Made by a program: the position numbers and the translations under genes. This document shows positions 6,933 through 14,336 of a stretch of DNA of 64,000 nucleotides, piece by piece; position 1 is the stretch's first letter; each line of letters starts with the position of its first letter. The notes beneath the pieces were generated by a model. It saw nothing but the letters and a program-made list of their open reading frames with translations, did not search any database and was not told the origin of the DNA. The stretch is taken from NCBI GenBank assembly GCA_022711665.1, contig JAKLEN010000003.1:424652-488651 (forward strand). Reading direction: 5' to 3'. This DNA comes from Acidobacteriota bacterium. GTDB lineage: Bacteria; Acidobacteriota; Aminicenantia; Aminicenantales; Saccharicenantaceae.

Positions 6933-8693
6933 ATGCGCCCAGCCCGTTTCGTCCTCATCGCCATCCTGTGCGGCTTCTTGGCCTCGGCCCTTCCCGCAGG
7001 GCCTCAAGAGAGAACTTCTCCCACCGCTGGCACGGGGACCCTGACCAAGGTCGAGAGGATCGATCCCGCGCCCGAGCCCCAACAGTCCGGGCTCGCCTCG
7101 ATCACCAGCCGGGATTCGCGGATCCTCGTGACCTACCTGGGTTGCGATCTTCTGGAAGGACGCGAGGCCGGGTCCCGCGGCTACCGCCTGGCGTCCGATT
7201 TCGCCGCCTCGCTCCTCGCCCTCTGGGGGATCGAGCCAGCCGGCGACGAGGAAGCCGGGGAGGGACGCGGGTATTTCCAGGACGTCGTCATGAAGGAGTA
7301 CACGGACCTCGGGTGCGCGGTCGAATGGTGGGCCGGATCTCCCGACGGCGGGACCGTCCGTGACTTCAAGGAGCACGCGGACCTGGAGAATTATTATCTG
7401 AACCGCATCCCCGAGACGGTCTCGGGTCCGGTCGTCTTCGCCGGATATGGCTTGCGTGAGGCGACGATCGGCTACGACGACTTCTCCGGCGTCGAGGTCA
7501 AGGACAAGATCGTCATGATCCTCGACGAGGTCCCGGGAGCGGGCGACCCCGCATCCCCGTTCTCCGGGGCTGAGCTGCGGGAGAAATATCGGGCCTCCGC
7601 CTCCTGGCCGGGCCGGCTCGCCAAGGCGAACGCGGTCGCGAAGCTGGGACCGAAGGCCGTCCTGGTCGTGAGGAATGCGCTCGACGGCCGCGACATCTAT
7701 CCCGAAATGGGGCGGGTCGAGGACGACGAGCGGCCCATCATCGACGAACCGACCAGGCTGGTCGTCCTGCCCGGCACGAAGCGCGGCGGCGGCGCGATCT
7801 GCATCACGCGAGAGATGGCCGATGCGATCCTGGCGGCGGCCGGCCAGAGCGTCGAAAGCCTGAAAGCCAGGATCGCTTCCCGATGGCGGCCGGTCTCGTT
7901 CGAGATCGGCGGCGGGACGCTCACCATCCGGACGACGGCCGGGGACGAGCGGCTGCTCCGCTGCCGTAATGTCATCGGAGCGATCACGGGAAGCGACCCG
8001 TCGCTCAAGGAGGAAGCCGTTGTGGTCGGCGCGCACCTGGACCATCTGGGGAAGCGCGGTCCCCATGTCTTCAACGGCGCCGACGACAACGCCAGCGGCG
8101 CCGCCGGGGTCCTGGAAATCGCCCGGGCCGTCGCGGCTCAGGCGCGCAAACCGAAGAGGACGACCGTATTTTGCCTCTGGACGGGGGAGGAGGAGAGCCT
8201 GCTGGGCTCGACGCATTACGTCAGGCATCCCATTTTCCCGCTGTCCCGGACCGCCGCTTATCTCAACCTCGACATGATCGGGCGGACGAGCGACCGGGGC
8301 AGCTGGGATAGCCGGCTGGCCAGGCTGAAGATCCATCCCGAGGTCCGGACGGCTCTCGACCCTGGCAACTTCGGGGCGGTTGCCCATGCGGCGGGCCGGG
8401 GCCTCGGCGATATTCTTAGGGCCGCCGACCGGGCCGTCGGCCTCGACCTCTGGCAGGTCGAGGAAGCGGCGCCCAAGAGCACGGGGACCGTGAGCGACTA
8501 TCTCCCCTTCGCCCAAGCCGGCGTGCCTTACGTCGCCTGGGACGGTCCCCGGCACGCGGACTATCATCAGACCGGAGACGCGGCCGGCAAGCTCGATTTC
8601 GAGGGGATGGCGAAGATCGTCCGCCTGGCCTACCTCACGCTCGCCGCCCTGGCCGATCGCCAGGCGTCGCCCGCCCCTACACCCGCAAAGTAA
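6933..8693 (+). CDS. Exported M28-family zinc peptidase with PA domain
   Basis: A 586-aa secreted metallopeptidase: signal peptide at residues 1-24, an inserted PA-like region at about 150-330 and an M28 catalytic domain from about 350. The zinc ligands are all visible: His in GAHLDHLG (about 367), Asp in NGADDNASG (about 383), the Glu pair in TGEEES (about 418), Asp in NLDMIG (about 446) and His in DYHQTGD (about 544). Family members are aminopeptidases, removing amino acids from peptides in the periplasm or outside the cell. AAGGAA precedes the ATG at 6933; a TTG two codons upstream is less well placed. The following gene starts 18 bases later, so they may be co-transcribed. Confidence 0.92.
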   Translation: MRPARFVLIAILCGFLASALPAGPQERTSPTAGTGTLTKVERIDPAPEPQQSGLASITSRDSRILVTYLGCDLLEGREAGSRGYRLASDFAASLLALWGIEPAGDEEAGEGRGYFQDVVMKEYTDLGCAVEWWAGSPDGGTVRDFKEHADLENYYLNRIPETVSGPVVFAGYGLREATIGYDDFSGVEVKDKIVMILDEVPGAGDPASPFSGAELREKYRASASWPGRLAKANAVAKLGPKAVLVVRNALDGRDIYPEMGRVEDDERPIIDEPTRLVVLPGTKRGGGAICITREMADAILAAAGQSVESLKARIASRWRPVSFEIGGGTLTIRTTAGDERLLRCRNVIGAITGSDPSLKEEAVVVGAHLDHLGKRGPHVFNGADDNASGAAGVLEIARAVAAQARKPKRTTVFCLWTGEEESLLGSTHYVRHPIFPLSRTAAYLNLDMIGRTSDRGSWDSRLARLKIHPEVRTALDPGNFGAVAHAAGRGLGDILRAADRAVGLDLWQVEEAAPKSTGTVSDYLPFAQAGVPYVAWDGPRHADYHQTGDAAGKLDFEGMAKIVRLAYLTLAALADRQASPAPTPAK

Positions 8694-8711
8694 ACTTATA
8701 GGAGATGCCTC

Positions 8712-10034
8712 ATGAAAAAAATGTTGATCGCGCTCGCGGTTGCTGCCCTCGCCGCCTCGGCCCCGGCCCAGACGGGAAAGACAAACGTTCTGGTGATCGG
8801 AACGATCCACGAAAACCATGAAAACAGCTCGACCTACACCTACCAGGATCTGGTCAACATCCTGGCGACGTATGCGCCCGACGCCATCTGCGTCGAGATA
8901 CGGCCTGAGGATTTCCGCAGGAAAACCTATCTCAGGGAAATGATGCTGGCCACGATCTACGGCTCCGAACGCGGTCTCAAGGTCTATCCCATCGATTGGT
9001 GGGGGGCCAGGGATGATCGAGCCGAGCGGGATGCCTATATGAAGACGTCTGAGTACAAGGAGAAGCTCAAGAAAGAAGATGCGCTCGTCGCCGCGAACAA
9101 GGTGATGCGGGAATTCGATGAGAAGTACGGCTCCTTGGACAAGCTTTGGGGCGAGAACAAGCTGGGATATGAATTCTTCAATGGCGAGGAATACAACCGC
9201 TACGTCGAGGAGATGTACGGGGTTTCCATGGCCGTCTACGGCGACGGGCCGATGAACCTGTCCTACCGGACACGCAACGACAAGATGATGGAATTGATCA
9301 GGAAGGCCCTGGACGAGAATCCCGGCCGCAGGGTCGTCGTCCTCACCGGCGCCGAGCACAAACACTACTTCGACCGGGCCCTGAAGCCGATGCCGGGGGT
9401 GGTCCTGGTAAAGCTCGCGGATATCCTGCCGCTGAAGCCGGCCCCTCTAGGCGAATACGTCGCCGGCTTTCTGAAAACCAACCTGGCCCGGGGTTATTTC
9501 GATGATTCGACGCCTGCCGGCCTGGACCAGATCTATTCGGGAGCCCTCGTGTCCCTTCTCCACGGCATGGGCATGGACGGGTCTCCCGAGCTCATTCCTC
9601 TGGCGAACTTGGACAAGGCCAGGCCGATCTTGGCCGAATGGGAGAGCCGCAATCCCGGTTCGGCCTATCTTCAGTTCGATCTCGCCTGGGTGGAGTTCCT
9701 GGCGTCGGATTATCGGAAAGCCATCGATCGGCTGGAGGCCATCCGCGGCCGGATCGATCAAATCCCTGAAGATTCGCAAGGTTTTGTAAAGACCACGATC
9801 GACCGCAATATCGGGCTTTGCCATGATCTTCTCGGCGAACGCGATTTGGCGATCATGTGCTATAAGAGAGGCGAAGCGGTCTGCCGTGAACTCCGCTATA
9901 CAGAACGCTATATCAAATATATCTTTCGCGATTTCAAGGACAAGCCCTACCGGAGGGAAGTGTCAAAGGGCCCGCTCTCGGCGGGATCTCCGCACGAGCC
10001 TCTTGGGGCGGGCATGCCTCGGGAATCGGTATGA
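8712..10034 (+). CDS. Exported TraB/ChaN-like protein with helical C-terminal repeats
   Basis: A 440-aa protein with a signal peptide (residues 1-19). The N-terminal domain has VLVIGTIHENHENS (about 26-39), APDAICVEIRPEDF and, at about 210-225, VVVLTGAEHKHYF, the paired GTxH and GxxH segments seen in TraB/PrgY/GumN and ChaN-like proteins. Some of those bind haem or act as proteases, so biochemical function stays open. The region 270-410 looks like TPR-type helices. The last 35 residues are low-complexity and overlap a strong hairpin at 10020-10059. It sits 18 bases after the M28 peptidase gene with a GGAGATG ribosome site. Confidence 0.65.
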   Translation: MKKMLIALAVAALAASAPAQTGKTNVLVIGTIHENHENSSTYTYQDLVNILATYAPDAICVEIRPEDFRRKTYLREMMLATIYGSERGLKVYPIDWWGARDDRAERDAYMKTSEYKEKLKKEDALVAANKVMREFDEKYGSLDKLWGENKLGYEFFNGEEYNRYVEEMYGVSMAVYGDGPMNLSYRTRNDKMMELIRKALDENPGRRVVVLTGAEHKHYFDRALKPMPGVVLVKLADILPLKPAPLGEYVAGFLKTNLARGYFDDSTPAGLDQIYSGALVSLLHGMGMDGSPELIPLANLDKARPILAEWESRNPGSAYLQFDLAWVEFLASDYRKAIDRLEAIRGRIDQIPEDSQGFVKTTIDRNIGLCHDLLGERDLAIMCYKRGEAVCRELRYTERYIKYIFRDFKDKPYRREVSKGPLSAGSPHEPLGAGMPRESV

Positions 10035-10059
10035 ATTCACTGGTTCATACTGTTTCCCG
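10020..10059 (+). repeat. Inverted repeat (hairpin) across the 3' end of the TraB-like gene
   Basis: The 16-base arm 10020-10035 pairs with 10044-10059 with two mismatches and an 8-base loop. It spans the stop codon. No T-run follows, so it may act in mRNA stability rather than as a classical terminator. Confidence 0.5.
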
Positions 10060-10130
10060 ATTGCCGACGCCCGCTCCGTGTCTTAAGTTAAGGATCAGGC
10101 TCATCGCGGCTGCGTTATAAGGAGAACACC

Positions 10131-10676
10131 GTGATCCACAAGCAAAGTCGGCGGAGCTTTCTCGGGCAATGCGCGAAGTGCGGCGGCGCCTGCTGGGCCC
10201 TCCTGGCCCTGGGCCGGATCTCGCGAGCGCGGGAGAGCGTGTCCGCCCAAGCGGGGCGGCAGGAGAAGCCCATCGACCTGGCAGCGCTGGCCTATTGCGG
10301 GATCCCGCAGGCCTACTGCGAGACCAGGTGCGAGCTCTTCAAGGCCACCCGCGAGAACGACGTCAAGCTGAAGAGAGCCGTCTACGACAAGTGGGGGATG
10401 AAAAAGAAGTTCGGGGTCGACTTTGATGCCGACAAGATCTTCTGCCACGGCTGCAAGCCGGGGGACAAGCCCCTGAAGGTCGGGATGGCCGAGTGCGAGG
10501 TCAGGACGTGCCCCATCTCCCATGGCCTCGAATCGTGCGTTCAATGCGGCGGCCTGGCCTCCTGCGACAAGGCCTTCTGGCAAGAATGGCCGGTTGCCTA
10601 CGCGCAGATCAAGCAGTTGCAGGTCCGGTATAAGGGCCAGCCGGGCGCCAAGATCGTCGACATCAAAGCGAAGTAG
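10131..10676 (+). CDS. DUF3795-type cysteine-rich protein with N-terminal signal
   Basis: A 181-aa protein begun by GTG after AAGGAG. The N-terminus (RRSFLGQCAKCGGACWALLA) resembles a Tat or lipoprotein export signal. The body carries many cysteines: YCGIPQAYCETRCELF, FCHGCKPGDK, CEVRTCPISHGLESCVQCGG and SCDKAFW. This pattern matches the DUF3795 family, thought to bind zinc or another metal. No activity is known for the family. It lies 10 bases before the oxidoreductase gene and may share its transcript. Confidence 0.75.
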   Translation: MIHKQSRRSFLGQCAKCGGACWALLALGRISRARESVSAQAGRQEKPIDLAALAYCGIPQAYCETRCELFKATRENDVKLKRAVYDKWGMKKKFGVDFDADKIFCHGCKPGDKPLKVGMAECEVRTCPISHGLESCVQCGGLASCDKAFWQEWPVAYAQIKQLQVRYKGQPGAKIVDIKAK

Positions 10677-10686
10677 TGCCACGAAC

Positions 10687-11685
10687 ATGAAAGCCATCGT
10701 CTATTCCGAATTCGGCGCCCCCGATGTCCTCCGGCTCGAGGAGATCCCGCAGCCCGAGCCCAAGCGCGGCGAGATACTGGTCCGGGTCCGGGCCTCGAGC
10801 GTCAACTTCGGGGACCTCATGGCCCGGAGCTTCAGGTCGGTCACGCCCCGCGGCTTCAACATGCCGTTCGTCTTCTGGCTCATCGCCAAGATGGCCATGG
10901 GCTGGAGGAAGCCCAGGATCCGCGTCCTGGGGAACGAGTTCGCCGGGGACGTCGTCGCGGTCGGCCGGGATGTCGAGCGCTTCAAGCCCGGCGACCAGGT
11001 GTTCGGCGGCACCGGCGATCGCTTCGGCGCCTATGCCGAGTTCATTTGCCTGAGCGAGAAGGCTCCAGTGGCCCACAAACCCGCCAACCTGTCCTACGAA
11101 GAGGCCGCCGTCATCCCCTATGGGGCGCGGATGGCCTTGTGCCTCCTGCGCAGGGCACAGCTCCAGCCGGGGCGGCGGATCCTGATCAATGGGGCCAGCG
11201 GCGGGATCGGCTCGGCCGCGGTCCAGATCGCCAAGCATCTGGGGGCCGAGGTGACCGCGGTGTGCGGCGGAGCCCGGCTGGACTACGTCCGGGCCTTGGG
11301 CGCGGACCGGGCCATCGATTACGCCATTGAGGACTTCACGCGAAACGGCGAGACCTACGATGTGATCTTCGACATCCTGGGCCTGACGCCCTTTTCGCGC
11401 GGCCGTCACTCACTCGAACCCCGCGGCGTCCTTCTTTACGCCAGTTTCAAGACGCGGCATCTCCTGGCAATGGTCAGGACTTCCATGGCACGCGGCCGGA
11501 GGGCGGTCTGCGCTATCGCGCCGGGAAGCCTCGCGGACCTGCTTGCGGTCAAAGAGCTGGTCGAAGCTGGCCATATCAAGGCCATCGTCGACAGGCGTTT
11601 CCCGCTGGAGCAGGCGGCCGAAGCCCACCGCTACGTCGAGACCGGCCGGAGGAAGGGGAGCGTGGCCATCATCGTAGGCGCCTGA
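10687..11685 (+). CDS. Zinc-independent MDR-family NAD(P)H:quinone oxidoreductase-like protein
   Basis: A 332-aa medium-chain dehydrogenase/reductase. The GroES-like domain begins MKAIVYSEFGAPDVLRLEE, and the Rossmann motif is GASGGIGSAAVQIAKHLGA at about 169-187. The zinc-ligand cysteines of true alcohol dehydrogenases are absent, placing it with quinone oxidoreductases, enoyl reductases and similar NADPH enzymes. VNFGDLMAR and GNEFAGDVVAVG are also family signatures. The substrate is unknown. The ATG at 10687 is chosen because the protein homology starts there; the frame is open far upstream. Confidence 0.88.
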   Translation: MKAIVYSEFGAPDVLRLEEIPQPEPKRGEILVRVRASSVNFGDLMARSFRSVTPRGFNMPFVFWLIAKMAMGWRKPRIRVLGNEFAGDVVAVGRDVERFKPGDQVFGGTGDRFGAYAEFICLSEKAPVAHKPANLSYEEAAVIPYGARMALCLLRRAQLQPGRRILINGASGGIGSAAVQIAKHLGAEVTAVCGGARLDYVRALGADRAIDYAIEDFTRNGETYDVIFDILGLTPFSRGRHSLEPRGVLLYASFKTRHLLAMVRTSMARGRRAVCAIAPGSLADLLAVKELVEAGHIKAIVDRRFPLEQAAEAHRYVETGRRKGSVAIIVGA

Positions 11686-11778
11686 CCTCATCCGGTCGGA
11701 TGGGCTCAATTATGACCCGGATCACTTAGGCCAAGATCCGGATGCAGGTCAGCCCCATTTCTGCCAGTCGCCCTAAAC

Positions 11779-11808
11779 TTGACAGCCAGGCCCCATAACT
11801 GCTAGACT
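11779..11808 (+). promoter_or_regulatory. Sigma70-type promoter of the RNA helicase gene
   Basis: TTGACA at 11779-11784 and TAGACT at 11803-11808 with 18-base spacing. The predicted start near 11815 gives a leader of about 100 bases. Long leaders are common for cold-regulated helicase genes. Confidence 0.6.
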
Positions 11809-11916
11809 ATGCATCAAATAACTGCCTCACGCGGATAAGAACCTCGTCTTCGTCAACCCCCGAATAAACCAGGCTTCTTCCCCTCGAACGCAGAATAGAA
11901 GAACGTAGGAGTTTTT

Positions 11917-13188
11917 ATGGAATTCAGAGATCTTAATCTTCACCCCGAAGTCGCGGCAGGGATCAAGTCCACCGGCTATCTCCGACCGACGCCCATCCAA
12001 GAACAGGCGATCCCGCAAGCCCTCAAGGGACACGACCTCATGGGGCTGGCCCAGACCGGAACAGGGAAGACAGCGGCCTTTGCCCTGCCGATCCTCGATC
12101 GTTTGATACGGAGACCCCGCGGTCATGTCCGGGCCCTCATCGTCGCGCCCACGCGGGAGCTGGCGGAGCAGATCCATGAGGTTATCGGAAGCTTGGGGGC
12201 ACGGACACGCCTTCGGAGCCTGACGATCTACGGCGGGGTGAACATAAACCCCCAGGTCCGGAGCCTTCGCGCCGGCGTCGATATCGTGGTCGCCTGTCCG
12301 GGTCGTTTGCTCGACCATATCAGCCAGCGTACGATCGACCTGTCGCACGTGGAGGTGCTCGTCCTCGATGAGGCGGACCGGATGTTCGATATGGGCTTCC
12401 TGCCCGACGTCAGGAAGATCGTCAAGCATCTTCCCGCGCAACGGCAGACGCTCCTGTTCGCGGCGACCATGCCCGCTGATGTCCGTAGGCTGGCGCAGGA
12501 GATCCTCCGCGCGCCCGTGACCGTGCAGGTCAATTACACGGCGCCCATCAGCACCGTCGCGCACGCCCTCTATCCCGTCGAGCAGCACCTGAAGACCGCG
12601 CTCCTCCTCGAGCTGCTGCGCCATACCGATACGGAATCGGTTTTGATATTCACGCGCACAAAGCACCGGGCCAAACGCTTGGGACAGCAATTGGAGAAGG
12701 CCGGCTACCGGGCCGCATCCCTGCAGGGTAACCTCTCGCAGAACAGGCGGCGCTCGGCGCTGGACGGATTCCGTGACGGCTCTTATCAGATCCTCGTCGC
12801 CACGGATATCGCGGCCCGGGGGATCGATGTCTCGAGCATCTCCCACGTCATCAATTACGACATGCCCGACACCGTCGATGCGTACACGCACCGTATCGGG
12901 CGCACGGGGCGGGCTGCCAAGACCGGCGATGCCTTCACCTTTACGACACGGGAAGACGGGGAAATGGTCCGCGTTATCGAACGCGTCCTCGGCGGTCGGG
13001 TGGAGCGCCGCACGCTGAGCGGCTTCGATTATATGAAGCCGGCGCCGGGCCGCGATGCTGAATTCGCCCGTCTTCCGAAGAAACCTCAGCCTCGCCGGGT
13101 GCCTAAGGTTGCGAAACCATCCGGGAAGCGGCCCGGGGCTTCCGTCTCGGCCTTCCGCCGACGGGGCGCCTTCTCCCATTCCTCGTGA
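11917..13188 (+). CDS. rhlE: DEAD-box ATP-dependent RNA helicase (RhlE-like)
   Basis: A 423-aa helicase with all core motifs: Q motif TPIQEQAIP (about 27-35), Walker A AQTGTGKT (about 45-52), PTRELAEQ, VLDEADRMFDMGF (about 149-161), motif III as FAATMP (usually SAT), IFTRTKHRAKRL, ATDIAARGIDV and HRIGRTGRA (about 324). A basic C-terminal tail follows. Such enzymes remodel structured RNA in ribosome assembly and mRNA decay, often during cold growth. TAGGAG precedes the ATG. Sixteen bases after the stop begins a tRNA-Arg remnant, so the gene marks the right edge of the tRNA-linked insertions. Confidence 0.95.
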   Translation: MEFRDLNLHPEVAAGIKSTGYLRPTPIQEQAIPQALKGHDLMGLAQTGTGKTAAFALPILDRLIRRPRGHVRALIVAPTRELAEQIHEVIGSLGARTRLRSLTIYGGVNINPQVRSLRAGVDIVVACPGRLLDHISQRTIDLSHVEVLVLDEADRMFDMGFLPDVRKIVKHLPAQRQTLLFAATMPADVRRLAQEILRAPVTVQVNYTAPISTVAHALYPVEQHLKTALLLELLRHTDTESVLIFTRTKHRAKRLGQQLEKAGYRAASLQGNLSQNRRRSALDGFRDGSYQILVATDIAARGIDVSSISHVINYDMPDTVDAYTHRIGRTGRAAKTGDAFTFTTREDGEMVRVIERVLGGRVERRTLSGFDYMKPAPGRDAEFARLPKKPQPRRVPKVAKPSGKRPGASVSAFRRRGAFSHSS

Positions 13189-13203
13189 GCGCGGCCGGCT
13201 CCA

Positions 13204-13249
13204 ACTCCGGATCCAAAGGTCGGAGGTTCGAATCCTCTCAAGCACGCCA
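13204..13249 (+). repeat. tRNA-Arg(CCG) 3'-half fragment, copy D
   Basis: Forty-six bases identical to the 3' half of tRNA-Arg(CCG), from the anticodon loop to CCA, except one G-to-A change in the acceptor stem. The 5' half is absent. It lies 600-900 bases before an integrase remnant, as expected of an old attachment site. Confidence 0.85.
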
Positions 13250-13290
13250 CGTTTTACCCCTGATATTCAATCACTTAGCTTTTTCCGTCT

Positions 13291-13350
13291 TTCAGCCTGA
13301 GTCACTAGAACTGAGCCCTTTTTAGCGGTTTTGTCAACGTGGTGTCCACA
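13291..13350 (+). repeat. 60-bp direct repeat, copy 1
   Basis: Shares TTCAGCCTGAG, TAGAACTGAGC, GGTTTT and GGTGTCC with 13484-13543 in the same order and spacing. It lies directly downstream of tRNA fragment D and may be an integrase-binding or element-end repeat. Confidence 0.6.
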
Positions 13351-13483
13351 GGGGTAGGGATATTCCTATCTGAAAAAGCCTTTGAATGGCATTCGAGAGC
13401 TCGCTAGTTCGATTCTGGTTAGATTTATCAACGAAATAATCCCGTTTCTCTCTGATAATTTCAACGTTTTATCATTCTTGCTT

Positions 13484-13543
13484 TTCAGCCTGAGGCGATA
13501 GAACTGAGCTGTTTTTATCGGTTTTATCCCCACGGTGTCCGCA
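13484..13543 (+). repeat. 60-bp direct repeat, copy 2
   Basis: Second copy of the repeat at 13291-13350. A weaker partial third copy (CAGGCTGAGGTGATAG) is visible near 14214-14230. The copies bracket the degenerate transposase and integrase sequences. Confidence 0.6.
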
Positions 13544-13619
13544 CGAATCTTGGGAGGGGTCTAGAAAATGTGCCCCTGTCACAGGTTACCTTTCCGTGTG
13601 CGGATTGAGGGAGGGTGAT

Positions 13620-13788
13620 ATGACCAAGAAACGGTTCTCCCTAGAGTAAATCAATACCATGCCCCGGGAGGCCGAGGTCCCTCTTAATCGATCTTGCCCA
13701 AACCAAGGTCTGCCGAACGGCAAAGACAACCTGCTTCTCGGTGAACCCCTCCTGCATCCCGGACTCCTTTTTGAATGCACGATTTTAG
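13620..13788 (+). pseudogene. Degenerate IS3-family OrfA (transposase helix-turn-helix) remnant
   Basis: The frame begins MTKKRFSLE, is broken by TAG, then continues INTMPREAEV. After a frame change, KVCRTAKTTCFS follows. This is the pattern of IS3-type OrfA N-termini (KKRFSxEQIxxxLREAEV...VCR..GIS). It carries stop and frameshift damage and has no intact partner OrfB. Confidence 0.5.
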
Positions 13789-13829
13789 TAATAAAGTTGC
13801 ATCCGGAAAGGACCGAAATCCAGCGGTAA

Positions 13830-14125
13830 GGTAATATCGAGGTTCTCAGAGTACGTCTTCAAAAACCCGGCCACGGGCTGGCCCTGGAACAACATCTCGA
13901 AGGTTTTCAAGAGGGCATGCAGTGCTGTGGAAACCCCTATGGCCTCGATGGCGCGATTGTCCTACATGACCTTCGCCACTTCCCCGCTTTCCAGCTGGTA
14001 AAACAGACTGACATCATCACGGCTTCGCGGATCCTAGGGCACGCTGTCGTCAAGATGACAATTCGTTATGTCCATCCATCCGAGGCCGATTAGCGCCTGG
14101 CGATGGAACGGGGGGCGCCTTGTTT
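13830..14125 (+). pseudogene. Decayed tyrosine integrase, C-terminal half
   Basis: Read with one frameshift near 13925: SEYVFKNPATGWPWNNISKV, then HDLRHFPAFQLV at 13965-14000, then ASRILGHAVVKMTIRYVHPS at 14022-14081, a TAG stop, and RLAMER. These are the HxLRH box, the LGH box and the catalytic tyrosine of phage-type integrases. A tRNA-Arg 3' remnant lies about 600 bases upstream, as for elements that integrate into tRNA genes. Stop codon and frameshift make it inactive. Confidence 0.75.
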
Positions 14126-14336
14126 CGGGAATCCTAAGTAGATATAGAGGCAAAGGCAGCCACTCTGGCCCCGAATTCTGTAAACTGGAAATCTATTTAT
14201 CATTAAATTCCTCAGGCTGAGGTGATAGATGAGATTGTAAGCAGAACGAGGGGGGGTTCAAATAGTCATTGATTCTTTTTTGGCCTTAATCCAATATGTT
14301 AAGATAGTTTCCAGTAATAGCTATAGGGGGAATCTA
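14126..14336. other. Intergenic region before the TPR gene
   Basis: Composition changes from GC-rich remnant to AT-rich. It contains a weak third copy of the CAGCCTGAG repeat near 14214. No gene is seen. Confidence 0.4.

Noticed and set aside
6798..9365. 855-codon minus-strand frame opposite the M28 peptidase and TraB-like gene
   Set aside because: Shadow frame: the plus-strand genes carry complete catalytic motifs and ribosome sites.
11827..13245. 472-codon frame antisense to the RNA helicase
   Set aside because: Helicase motifs are complete on the plus strand; the antisense frame has none.
13586..13780. 64-aa minus-strand frame in the degenerate region
   Set aside because: The plus strand shows an IS3 OrfA remnant here; the minus frame has no recognisable content.
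1994..14125. Intact prophage or integrative element
   Set aside because: Only an inactive integrase fragment and tRNA scars are present; no structural, conjugation or replication genes were seen.
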